NCBI GenBank assembly: GCA_029287965.1
Contig: JARFQC010000167.1
Span: 1-10,960, forward strand
Length of the DNA: 10,960 nt
Source: Arenicellales bacterium
GTDB lineage: Bacteria > Pseudomonadota > Gammaproteobacteria > BMS3Bbin11
Reading direction: 5' to 3'
Shown here: positions 1 through 6,185 of the stretch, piece after piece
Numbering within the stretch: position 1 is the first letter of the stretch
Layout: every line of letters starts with the position of its first letter
Notes under the pieces: model-generated
The model's database searches: none
Told to the model about the DNA's origin: nothing
The model's input: only the letters and a program-made list of their open reading frames with translations
Made by a program: the position numbers and the translations under genes

Positions 1-154
1 CAATCACCTGGACAAGTGGCAGCGAGCCGGCCTGGCTGTGTGCATGATAGGTGGTGACCGACGTAAACTTGAGACTGACGTGGCAAAGCTGAAAAGGGAC
101 TGCGAGGATGCCCCGCGAGTGCACCTTGTCAGCATTGACGAACATTGGTTGTAG
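1..154 (+). CDS. C-terminal fragment of an unrecognised protein
   Basis: An open frame runs from the window edge (first full codon at position 2) to a TAG at 152-154, giving the last 50 residues of a protein whose start lies outside. The visible part is soluble and charged, with a GLAVCMIGGDRRK stretch followed by a probable helix (LETDVAKLKRDC) and a short hydrophobic strand before the end (VHLVSIDEHWL). This alternation resembles the last beta-alpha-beta unit of an alpha/beta domain, but I recognise no family. No terminator hairpin directly follows. The frame is credible because it is open to the edge and ends before a non-coding gap, but the evidence is limited by its short length. Confidence 0.5.
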   Translation, partial: NHLDKWQRAGLAVCMIGGDRRKLETDVAKLKRDCEDAPRVHLVSIDEHWL

Positions 155-194
155 CCGTTTTCATGGTATTGCATGCAGGAAAGATTTTGCTGCG

Positions 195-222
195 ATGACA
201 TGAATGGACACATATGTATTAA
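195..222 (+). promoter_or_regulatory. Possible sigma70 promoter of the DUF3124 gene
   Basis: ATGACA (195-200, 5 of 6 to TTGACA) and TATTAA (217-222, 4 of 6 to TATAAT) are 16 nt apart in an AT-richer gap. Transcription would start near 229, leaving a leader of about 85 nt before the ATG at 316. This is a match by eye only. The small CCTGC-AAT-GCAGG hairpin at about 261-273 lies within this leader. Confidence 0.25.
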
Positions 223-315
223 TGCGTGCGGTAGAAAGGAAACCCGGGTAGTACTTCTTCCTGCAATGCAGGTTATTATTTGATACTGCTGATTGACGAT
301 ACAGGAATAATGGTT

Positions 316-924
316 ATGCCAGAGAGATCGACAACACAAAAAGGGGCTGACAGTAACAACAGGAAACGCAACATGCTCGCCGCCCTCGGCGGAGCGGGTT
401 TTCTGATACTGATCATCATGATGATCTACCTGGGATCCAAGCTGGAGACGCTCGAGGATCAACTCGCCTACCAGCCGCCTGTTACAGCGGTACTGGCCCC
501 CGGTAACAGCGCACCGCTGCGTGCAGTCGAGAAAGACGCCAACACGATCTACGTTCCGGTCTATTCTCATATCTATGCAAAGGGCGGAAAGCCTGTGTTG
601 CTGGAGACTACGTTGAGCGTCCGCAATACCGATCCGGCCAACCCGGTCACGCTGACATCAATACGTTACTTTGATACCCGGGGTGAACTGGTGCAGGAAT
701 ACCTGGATGGTGAAATCAAACTGGGTCCGCTTGAGAGTACCGAGGTGCTGGTGCAAAAGCGTGACAGCCGCGGGGGTTCGGGTGCGAATTTCATCATCAC
801 CTGGCATGCCGATAACCCGGTTCATCATCCTCTCGCCCAGGCCGTTATGGTAGGCAATGCAGATCAACACAGCATCTCCTTTCTCAGTGCTGGCCGGCGA
901 CTCGGCATACGCATCAGCCGTTGA
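316..924 (+). CDS. Membrane-anchored DUF3124-like protein
   Basis: A 202-residue protein of unknown biochemical role. It has a basic N terminus (about 1-20), one strong transmembrane helix at about 21-40, a short linker with LETLEDQ, and a beta-rich domain from about 77 to 195. That domain starts IYVPVYSHIY and contains TLSVRNTD and LGPLESTEVLVQ, a pattern I associate with DUF3124 (small secreted or anchored bacterial proteins, function unknown). The positive residues before the helix suggest the C-terminal domain lies in the periplasm. I chose ATG 316 because AGGA at 303-306 lies 9 nt upstream; ATG 310 is too close to that site, and the in-frame TTG at 280 has no better signal. It stands alone: 244 nt with a promoter separate it from the ABC transporter genes. 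The family call comes from memory of the pattern, not from a search. Confidence 0.75.
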   Translation: MPERSTTQKGADSNNRKRNMLAALGGAGFLILIIMMIYLGSKLETLEDQLAYQPPVTAVLAPGNSAPLRAVEKDANTIYVPVYSHIYAKGGKPVLLETTLSVRNTDPANPVTLTSIRYFDTRGELVQEYLDGEIKLGPLESTEVLVQKRDSRGGSGANFIITWHADNPVHHPLAQAVMVGNADQHSISFLSAGRRLGIRISR

Positions 925-1084
925 GCATCTGCAACACCAGCGACTGTTAATTCAGCCAGGCAACTTAAGGAGAGGGAATTTCCTGCTACGGGCGGTCTCC
1001 AGGCCGGTGTTGGCAATGCGATCCCGGCAGATGCAGTATTTTCCATTGCGTTTCCCGGGTTCGTTATAGTGTTTTAGCCCATAG

Positions 1085-1111
1085 GTTGAGCAGGTATAAA
1101 CAATACTCAAC
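1085..1111. promoter_or_regulatory. Inverted repeat GTTGAG-N15-CTCAAC, possible operator
   Basis: GTTGAG at 1085-1090 is mirrored exactly by CTCAAC at 1106-1111, centred on an AT-rich spacer containing TATAAA. The right arm sits where the -35 box of the following promoter should be, and no good -35 hexamer is present there. This is the arrangement of a site bound by a dimeric regulator, but a 6-bp repeat can occur by chance. Confidence 0.3.
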
Positions 1112-1133
1112 GCTCATCGATCCCATCTATAAT
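1105..1133 (+). promoter_or_regulatory. Probable promoter of the ABC exporter operon
   Basis: A perfect TATAAT lies at 1128-1133, with the expected start of transcription near 1140 and a leader of about 29 nt before the GTG at 1169. The -35 region (about 1105-1110) matches the consensus poorly, which would fit a promoter that depends on an activator. The remainder of the 925-1168 gap shows no gene. Confidence 0.45.
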
Positions 1134-1168
1134 CTCTCACCTGTAATCTCATCCAATCCGGAGGCCGG

Positions 1169-2095
1169 GTGGAATCCATCATTTCAATCAAGAACCTGTC
1201 CAAGACCTATGCATCCGGTCTGCATGCACTGAAGGACGTCAACCTGGAAATCCGACGCGGTGAGATACTCGCGCTGCTCGGGCCCAATGGTGCCGGCAAA
1301 ACGACACTGATCAGCATCATCTGCGGCATCGTCAATCCAGGCTCGGGCAGCGTACTAGTCGATGGTCATGACATCATCACCGACTACCGGGCTGCCCGTT
1401 CCCTGATCGGCCTGGTGCCACAGGAACTCGGTATTGCGACCTTCGAAAGCGTGCTGGCGACCATGGCATTCAGCCGTGGCCTGTTCGGCAAGCCACATGA
1501 TGCCGATTTCATCGAGAGCGTTCTGCATGATCTTTCCCTATGGGACAAGCGTGACGAGAAGATCATGACCCTGTCAGGCGGGATGAAACGGCGTGTGCTG
1601 ATTGCCAAGGCGCTGGCGCACGAGCCGGATATCCTGTTCCTTGACGAACCGACTGCAGGGGTAGACGTCGAGCTGCGTCACGACATGTGGGAAATGGTGC
1701 GCCGGCTGCGCGAGCGTGGCGTTACGATCATACTGACAACGCACTACATCGAAGAAGCGGAAGAAATGGCCGACCGTATCGGGATCATCAACCGTGGTGA
1801 GCTGAGCCTCGTGGAAGAAAAGACCGCATTGATGAACAAGCTCGGCAAGAAGCAGCTCACATTGACCTTGCAGCAACCGCTCGAGGCTATACCTGCCGAA
1901 CTGGCCAGCCGTCCTCTCGAGCTTTCGGAGCAGGGTGATGTGCTTGTCTATACTTTCGATTGTCATGAAGAACACACCGGGATTCCGGATCTGCTGCGGG
2001 ATCTGAATGAGCATGGCATCGACTTCAAGGACCTGAACTCCAGCCAGAGTTCGCTGGAAGATATTTTTGTCAGCCTGGTCAGGGAGCAGCCATGA
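1169..2095 (+). CDS. yadG: ABC-2 type exporter, ATP-binding protein (YadG-like)
   Basis: Cytoplasmic ATPase of an ABC exporter, predicted to bind and hydrolyse ATP as a dimer to drive the permease encoded next. Visible motifs: Walker A GPNGAGKTT (38-46), Q-loop glutamine at 85 in LVPQE, signature LSGGMKRR (135-142), Walker B ILFLDEPTAG (155-164) and H-loop histidine 192 in LTTHYIEEAEE. The 308-residue length equals that of E. coli YadG as I remember it, and stretches such as GLVPQE, LSGGMKRR and LDEPTAGVD match it closely; the C-terminal extension (about 215-308) is also of YadG type. The start is GTG 1169, preceded by GGAGG at 1160-1164. The stop overlaps the permease start as ATGA. The substrate is unknown; neither neighbour indicates one. 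Confidence 0.9.
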   Translation: MESIISIKNLSKTYASGLHALKDVNLEIRRGEILALLGPNGAGKTTLISIICGIVNPGSGSVLVDGHDIITDYRAARSLIGLVPQELGIATFESVLATMAFSRGLFGKPHDADFIESVLHDLSLWDKRDEKIMTLSGGMKRRVLIAKALAHEPDILFLDEPTAGVDVELRHDMWEMVRRLRERGVTIILTTHYIEEAEEMADRIGIINRGELSLVEEKTALMNKLGKKQLTLTLQQPLEAIPAELASRPLELSEQGDVLVYTFDCHEEHTGIPDLLRDLNEHGIDFKDLNSSQSSLEDIFVSLVREQP

Positions 2096-2853
2096 ACCTG
2101 CACGCGATAAGGGCCATCTACCTGTTCGAAATGGCGCGCACCTGGCGCACACTGATGGAGAGCATTGCCTCGCCAATTCTTACCACGGCACTGTACTTCG
2201 TCGTATTCGGTGCGGCAATCGGCTCACGCATGGGCGAAATCGATGGCATCGAGTATGCCGCATTTATCATTCCTGGCCTGCTGATGCTGTCACTGCTGGG
2301 CGAGAGTATTTCCAATGCCGCCTTCGGTATCTACTTTCCCAAGTTCTCGGGCACGATCTACGAGGTGCTGTCGGCTCCGGTGTCCTATATCGAGGTGGTG
2401 ATCGGTTACGTTGGTGCTGCGGCAACCAAGTCCCTGATACTCGGTGTGCTGATACTGCTGACTGCGAGGCTGTTTGTCGATTACCAGATCGAACACCCAG
2501 TATGGATGGTCAGCTTTCTTATCCTTACTGCAGTTACATTCAGTCTGTTCGGTTTCATCATCGGCCTGTGGGCGGACGACTTCCAGAAGCTGCAGATCAT
2601 TCCGATGATGGTCATCACGCCGTTGACCTTTCTCGGCGGTGCGTTCTACTCCATTAGCATGCTGCCGCCATTCTGGCAGACTGTGACGCTGTTCAACCCG
2701 GTGGTCTACCTGATCAGCGGCTTCCGCTGGAGCTTCTACGGCGTCTCGGATGTCAACGTCGGCATCAGCCTGGTGATGATCCTAGTCTTCATGGCGCTGT
2801 GCCTGGCCACAGTCTGGTGGATATTCAAGACCGGCTACCGCCTCAAGAACTGA
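2092..2853 (+). CDS. yadH: ABC-2 type exporter, permease (YadH-like)
   Basis: Inner-membrane subunit of the same exporter, 253 residues, of the ABC-2 permease family. It has a short amphipathic start (about 1-20, LFEMARTWRT), then about six hydrophobic segments. The first follows the conserved SIASPILTTALYF stretch. The middle has the typical run with GTIYEVLSAPVSYIEVV, and the FLGGAFYSISMLPPFW and NPVVYLISGFRW region near the C terminus is characteristic of this family. The ATG overlaps the ATPase stop (2092-2095), so the two are probably translationally coupled and made in equal amounts. The transported substrate cannot be told from sequence; related half-transporters handle drugs, polysaccharides or lipids. 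It ends 90 nt before the next gene. Confidence 0.9.
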   Translation: MNLHAIRAIYLFEMARTWRTLMESIASPILTTALYFVVFGAAIGSRMGEIDGIEYAAFIIPGLLMLSLLGESISNAAFGIYFPKFSGTIYEVLSAPVSYIEVVIGYVGAAATKSLILGVLILLTARLFVDYQIEHPVWMVSFLILTAVTFSLFGFIIGLWADDFQKLQIIPMMVITPLTFLGGAFYSISMLPPFWQTVTLFNPVVYLISGFRWSFYGVSDVNVGISLVMILVFMALCLATVWWIFKTGYRLKN

Positions 2854-2899
2854 GCGTCAGGTAAATAATGTCGGGCAGGAGCCGGTCCGGATTAAGCGC

Positions 2900-2923
2900 C
2901 ATACCCGTAAAGGTATGTTTGTT
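2900..2923 (+). terminator. Weak hairpin with T-rich tail after the ABC operon
   Basis: CATACC (2900-2905) pairs with GGTATG (2912-2917) across a six-base loop, followed directly by TTTGTTTAT. The stem is only 6 bp, so termination would be inefficient; some read-through into the next operon is possible. Confidence 0.35.
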
Positions 2924-2927
2924 TATG

Positions 2928-2940
2928 TTATAAGTATAAT
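2928..2940 (+). promoter_or_regulatory. Possible -10 boxes just before the sixA-like start
   Basis: Two overlapping -10-like sites occur, TATAAG (2929-2934) and TATAAT (2935-2940), with no convincing -35 box. Because the ATG is at 2944, a transcript from the first would begin at about 2941 and be leaderless or nearly so. No Shine-Dalgarno sequence lies between these boxes and the ATG. Confidence 0.35.
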
Positions 2941-2943
2941 GAT

Positions 2944-3426
2944 ATGAACATCTATCTCGCCCAGCATGGCAACGCCCTCGACAAGCAGGTAGATCCGGAC
3001 CGTCCGCTCAGTGAATCCGGTGTCGCCGACGTGCAACTTATGGCCGGATTTCTCATTGGCCGAATGCATGCCGATCGCATTGTTCACAGCGGCAAGACCC
3101 GTGCCCGGCAGACGGCTGAGCTGCTGGGCGTATCGGTCAGTCCGGGTGTAGCACCCGAGATGGTCGACGGGATTGCGCCTAACGATCCCGTCGAGGCCTT
3201 TGCGGAACAGCTTACATCATGGGAAGGCAACATCCTTGTAGTCGGGCATCTGCCGTTCCTGGCCAGGCTGGTCACACTGCTTATTGGCGGTGATCCGGAT
3301 ACGCCCGTCGTAACTTACCAGCCGGGCAGCATCGTTCATCTCACTTCAGACGATGAAGATGGATGGCGCGTCAGCTGGATGATCACCCCGGAATTACTCG
3401 TTGATAATCCGGCAGGTGTTACATGA
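2944..3426 (+). CDS. sixA: SixA-like phosphohistidine phosphatase (histidine phosphatase superfamily)
   Basis: A 160-residue cytoplasmic protein of the histidine phosphatase superfamily, closest to SixA, which removes phosphate from histidine on phosphotransfer proteins. The nucleophile is His8 in LAQHGNA. It is followed by the SixA-like DPDRPLSESG (18-26), the second conserved arginine in SGKTRARQTAE (about R53), and the second catalytic histidine, H102, in VVGHLPFLARL. The canonical RHG motif reads QHG here; I recall SixA-like proteins with QHG, so this need not mean loss of activity. The start must be ATG 2944, since the family begins here and no in-frame start exists upstream before a stop at 2908; it has no Shine-Dalgarno site. 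Its stop overlaps the ion-channel start as ATGA (3423-3426). Its target in this operon is unknown. Confidence 0.85.
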   Translation: MNIYLAQHGNALDKQVDPDRPLSESGVADVQLMAGFLIGRMHADRIVHSGKTRARQTAELLGVSVSPGVAPEMVDGIAPNDPVEAFAEQLTSWEGNILVVGHLPFLARLVTLLIGGDPDTPVVTYQPGSIVHLTSDDEDGWRVSWMITPELLVDNPAGVT

Positions 3427-4445
3427 CCCGGATTGGCTATTGGATGTCAAGGCTGGCGGGCCTGCTGGTGTTGTTGCTTGTGAGCATACACCCAGCGCAG
3501 GCCACGATGAATCGCCCGGCAGGCGAAGCCGGCCAGCCGACCGAGGTCCGGGTGGTCGGCGTGGTGCTGGATGTCGACAAGATAGACAGCGCGGAACAGA
3601 ACTTCACGATCAACCTGTACGCCATTTTCAGGTGGTCTGACCCGCGCCTGGCACATGACGGGCCGGGCAGCCGGATACGGGCGCTGTCAGATATCTGGAA
3701 CCCGCGTCTGACCATCATGAATACCCAGAAAATGCGCTACAACACGCGTGACGAGGTAGAGGTTTCGCCGCAGGGCGACGTCACCTTCAGGTTGCACGTG
3801 TTCGGCGATTTCTCGCAGCCGATGCAGCTGCAGGACTTTCCCCAGGACAGCCATGTGTTCGAAGTGCCCGTGGTGGCGGCAGGTTATCGCCCGCATGAAG
3901 TGGTGCTGATACCGGAACCGCGCATGGACTCCTTCATTGCCGAAACCCTGTCAGTCGCTGACTGGGAGGTCAGCAATATGCAGGGACGCTCGAAGGAAGT
4001 CGAACTGGCCAACGGCATCCTGCTGCCCGGATTCGTATTCAGCTTCGAGGGGCAGCGGCTGATGCATCACTACCTGGTCAAGGCGATCATCCCCCTCGCG
4101 CTGATCGTCATGATGTCCTGGGTCGTGTACTGGATCGACCCCAAGCAGGTGCCTAACCAGCTGGGCGTAGCGGTGACAACGGTGCTGACGCTGATTGCAT
4201 ACCATATCGCCCTGGCCGGTCGACTGCCGGAGATCCCCTACCTGACCCGCATGGATACATTCCTGTTCAGTTCAACCCTGCTGGTGTTCCTGAGCCTGAT
4301 CGAGGTCGTCATTACCTCGCATCTTTCCAGTACCGGTAATCTCGAACGGGCAAGGAAAATTGACCGGGTTGCCAGGTGGCTGTTTCCCGTTGTCTTCCTG
4401 CTGGCGTTCAGTTACTCGTTTGTATGGCAGACTCAAGTGATATGA
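3423..4445 (+). CDS. Pentameric ligand-gated ion channel (GLIC-like, Cys-loop receptor superfamily)
   Basis: A 340-residue channel subunit expected to form a homopentamer in the inner membrane with its ligand-binding domain in the periplasm. Parts in order: signal peptide (1-27, ending AQA); extracellular beta sandwich (about 40-212) with RWSDPRL (70-76), DIWNPRL (90-96), the Pro-loop FPQDSH (139-144) that corresponds to the Cys-loop, and DWEV (180-183); then helices M1 (about 216-238, with the conserved Pro at 224), M2 (244-265), M3 (about 278-299) and M4 (about 317-337). From M2 to LPEIPYLT it aligns without gaps to GLIC as I remember it. There is no cysteine in the whole protein, as in other bacterial members. 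At the pore entrance GLIC has Glu (-2'); this protein has Pro244, with G at 2', T at 6' and L at 9', as in glycine receptors. The gene overlaps both neighbours by 4 bp. The ligand is unknown. Confidence 0.93.
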   Translation: MTRIGYWMSRLAGLLVLLLVSIHPAQATMNRPAGEAGQPTEVRVVGVVLDVDKIDSAEQNFTINLYAIFRWSDPRLAHDGPGSRIRALSDIWNPRLTIMNTQKMRYNTRDEVEVSPQGDVTFRLHVFGDFSQPMQLQDFPQDSHVFEVPVVAAGYRPHEVVLIPEPRMDSFIAETLSVADWEVSNMQGRSKEVELANGILLPGFVFSFEGQRLMHHYLVKAIIPLALIVMMSWVVYWIDPKQVPNQLGVAVTTVLTLIAYHIALAGRLPEIPYLTRMDTFLFSSTLLVFLSLIEVVITSHLSSTGNLERARKIDRVARWLFPVVFLLAFSYSFVWQTQVI

Positions 4446-5569
4446 AGGCCGGGATTGAAAAAGAAGCCAGCCTGGAGGCACTGGTACAGGCTGAAAAACT
4501 CAAGCTCCTTTACCAGCAGTCTTTTGTCGCCGTGTTCGGCAACTTCTTCTCCGCCCTGCTGCTGGTTATCGTGTTGTGGCCGGTGCAGCAGCATCACGTT
4601 CTGCTGGCATGGTTAGCAGTAATCGTCTTCATCACGGTGTTGAGAATGATTTTGTTTACCCGCTACCGGAATATACAACCCGACGGTCTTGAGATACTGG
4701 CCTGGAAACGGCCGTATATCATCACGTTGCTGCTTGCCTCGGTGGCCTGGGGTTTTGGTGCCGTCTACATCATGCCGGCCGGTTCGATGCTGCACCAGGC
4801 GATCATCTACTATTTTCTGATGGGTATGTCCGGCGGCGCCGTGGCGGCCTATTCATCCCAGCGTGGCATTACGCTGATGACCATCGGCTGTGTACTGCTG
4901 CCGGCAACAGTCTGGTTGCTAATGTCGGGCAGTGCAACATTTGTAATCATGGCGATTGCCGCCATGCTGTTCATCATTGCTGTGCTACGTGCGGGTAAGG
5001 TGATGTCGGATACCATGCACGATAGCTTTCTGCTTGCGCATGAACTGAAGAAGGCCAAGGAGAAAGCCGAGAATATAGCGGAACTGGATGAACTGACCGG
5101 CCTGGGCAACCGCCGGGCCTTTTACCGCGCCGGCAGTACCTTCATCGAACATAGCAAACGCACCAATGACTCCCTGTCCATGATTGTCATGGACATGGAT
5201 CACTTCAAGATAATCAATGACAGCCACGGGCACGCTGCCGGGGACGATGCCCTCACCCATATTGGTCGCCTGTTACGTACGAACGTACGTAATTCAGATG
5301 TCTGTGCTCGCGTCGGTGGGGAAGAGTTTGGCATCTTGCTACCAAGTACCACGCTTGATGGAGCAGTCAATCTAGCTGAAAAATTACGCCGGACTATCGA
5401 GGATGCACCTCTTATATTTGATCAGGATGAAATCCCGATGACTGCCAGTTTCGGGGTGTCGTCAGGCAACGCCAGCCTCGACGATCTGTTCAGGGACGCC
5501 GACGCGGCACTCTACGAAGCCAAGGCGGCCGGTCGCAACCTCGTTATGTATCAGCAGGCGAGCAATTGA
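4442..5569 (+). CDS. Membrane diguanylate cyclase with six-helix N-terminal sensor
   Basis: Makes the second messenger c-di-GMP from two GTP. The N-terminal half (about 27-184) has six predicted transmembrane helices in a MASE-like arrangement I cannot assign to a named family. A charged linker, probably coiled coil (198-213, HELKKAKEKAENI), leads to a complete GGDEF domain: DELTGLGNRR (216-225), MDMDHFKIIND (250-260), the active-site loop GGEEF (292-296), and FRDADAALYEAKAAGRN (350-366). An RxxD inhibitory site (R283-D286) stands five residues before GGEEF, so product feedback inhibition is expected. I chose ATG 4442, giving a 375-residue protein, because it overlaps the channel's stop as ATGA, like the other junctions of this operon; ATG 4424 is an alternative. 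It ends 20 nt from the convergent ybaK-like gene. Co-expression with the ion channel suggests related sensing, which is inference. Confidence 0.92.
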   Translation: MKAGIEKEASLEALVQAEKLKLLYQQSFVAVFGNFFSALLLVIVLWPVQQHHVLLAWLAVIVFITVLRMILFTRYRNIQPDGLEILAWKRPYIITLLLASVAWGFGAVYIMPAGSMLHQAIIYYFLMGMSGGAVAAYSSQRGITLMTIGCVLLPATVWLLMSGSATFVIMAIAAMLFIIAVLRAGKVMSDTMHDSFLLAHELKKAKEKAENIAELDELTGLGNRRAFYRAGSTFIEHSKRTNDSLSMIVMDMDHFKIINDSHGHAAGDDALTHIGRLLRTNVRNSDVCARVGGEEFGILLPSTTLDGAVNLAEKLRRTIEDAPLIFDQDEIPMTASFGVSSGNASLDDLFRDADAALYEAKAAGRNLVMYQQASN

Positions 5570-5589
5570 TGCTTTAGCCGACTGTTTTA

Positions 5590-6057
5590 TTAATGCCGGC
5601 AAATAGACGCATGGTCTGCCTTTTTCATCAGCTGACTGAACGCATCGCCGCGCATGTGCACCAGTTCCTCATGGTTGCCTGATTCGAAGTAGACATCACT
5701 GCACGCGTCGAGGTCGTTGTCGACGATTGTCTGCAGGCCATATGCCTGGCCAAGCGGCGGAATGGCACCCGCTTCGCAGTCATTGAACAGTTCTGCCAGG
5801 TTGGTTTCCGTCGTCAGCCCCATGTTGCGATGCAGCAGCTTGTTCAGTTCGCGTAACTTCACGTGGCTGTTCGCAGGAATGACGGCCATGACGTACCCAA
5901 GGTCGTCTTCAAGTATCACCGACTTGGCCAGTTGCTCTTCGGGAATGTGTGCGGCGTGCGCCGTGTGCAGGCTGGAATGGCTATGCTCGTGTGTGAGCGT
6001 GTCATATTCAAGTCCGCTTTGCTGCAGGAATCCTTCCACTTTTGTTGCCATGTTCAT
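5590..6057 (-). CDS. YbaK/EbsC-type aminoacyl-tRNA deacylase
   Basis: A 155-residue single-domain member of the YbaK/ProX family, which hydrolyses mischarged aminoacyl-tRNA in trans in the cytoplasm; which tRNA it edits cannot be read from sequence. Family marks: Lys45 in LAKSVIL, the position of the conserved YbaK lysine; hydrophobic strand YVMAVIPAN (55-63); LRELNKLL (68-75); and the GAIPPLG loop (97-103). The segment 23-37 is unusually histidine-rich (HEHSHSSLHTAHAAH), which might bind metal or be chance. The start is ATG 6057 because a full AAGGAGG (complement of 6063-6069) lies 5 nt upstream; the ATG two codons further in is less well placed. It faces the diguanylate cyclase and diverges from the methyltransferase, so it is probably monocistronic. 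Confidence 0.85.
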   Translation of the reverse strand: MNMATKVEGFLQQSGLEYDTLTHEHSHSSLHTAHAAHIPEEQLAKSVILEDDLGYVMAVIPANSHVKLRELNKLLHRNMGLTTETNLAELFNDCEAGAIPPLGQAYGLQTIVDNDLDACSDVYFESGNHEELVHMRGDAFSQLMKKADHASICRH

Positions 6058-6095
6058 GACGGCCTCCTTTGAAAGAATGTATTGACCCGGTTACA

Positions 6096-6123
6096 AGTAT
6101 CCCCCTGTTTTCGGGAAATTCAA
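6096..6123 (-). promoter_or_regulatory. Possible promoter of the ybaK-like gene
   Basis: On the minus strand TTGAAT (complement of 6118-6123) and GATACT (complement of 6096-6101) are 16 nt apart, each matching 4 of 6 consensus bases. The predicted start near 6089 leaves a leader of about 32 nt that contains the AAGGAGG site. The AT-rich block around 6115-6175 probably also holds the promoter of the divergent methyltransferase, but I cannot place it. Confidence 0.3.
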
Positions 6124-6185
6124 TAACAAATATTGTGTTAGATTTACCGGCTCTCATTAATTTGATTAATAGTGTGCAGGCCGCA

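Noticed and set aside
261..273. CCTGC-AAT-GCAGG hairpin followed by TTATTATTT as a terminator
   Set aside because: The stem has only 5 bp and lies more than 100 nt after the first gene, within the likely leader of the next, so I did not call it.
280..315. TTG start at 280 for the DUF3124-like gene
   Set aside because: The added residues precede the basic segment and helix without family character, and AGGA at 303-306 suits ATG 316.
4376..4441. Longer start of the diguanylate cyclase inside the channel gene
   Set aside because: It would overlap the M4 helix coding region by 70 nt, whereas ATG 4442 gives the same ATGA overlap used at the operon's other junction.
5717..6085. Plus-strand open frame of 122 codons opposite the ybaK-like gene
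   Set aside because: It is a shadow of a well-supported gene; the translation is rich in Ser and Cys and resembles no protein.
6069..6185. Upstream extension of the methyltransferase from 6069
   Set aside because: It overlaps the ribosome site of the divergent ybaK-like gene, is AT-rich, and adds residues unlike a methyltransferase start.
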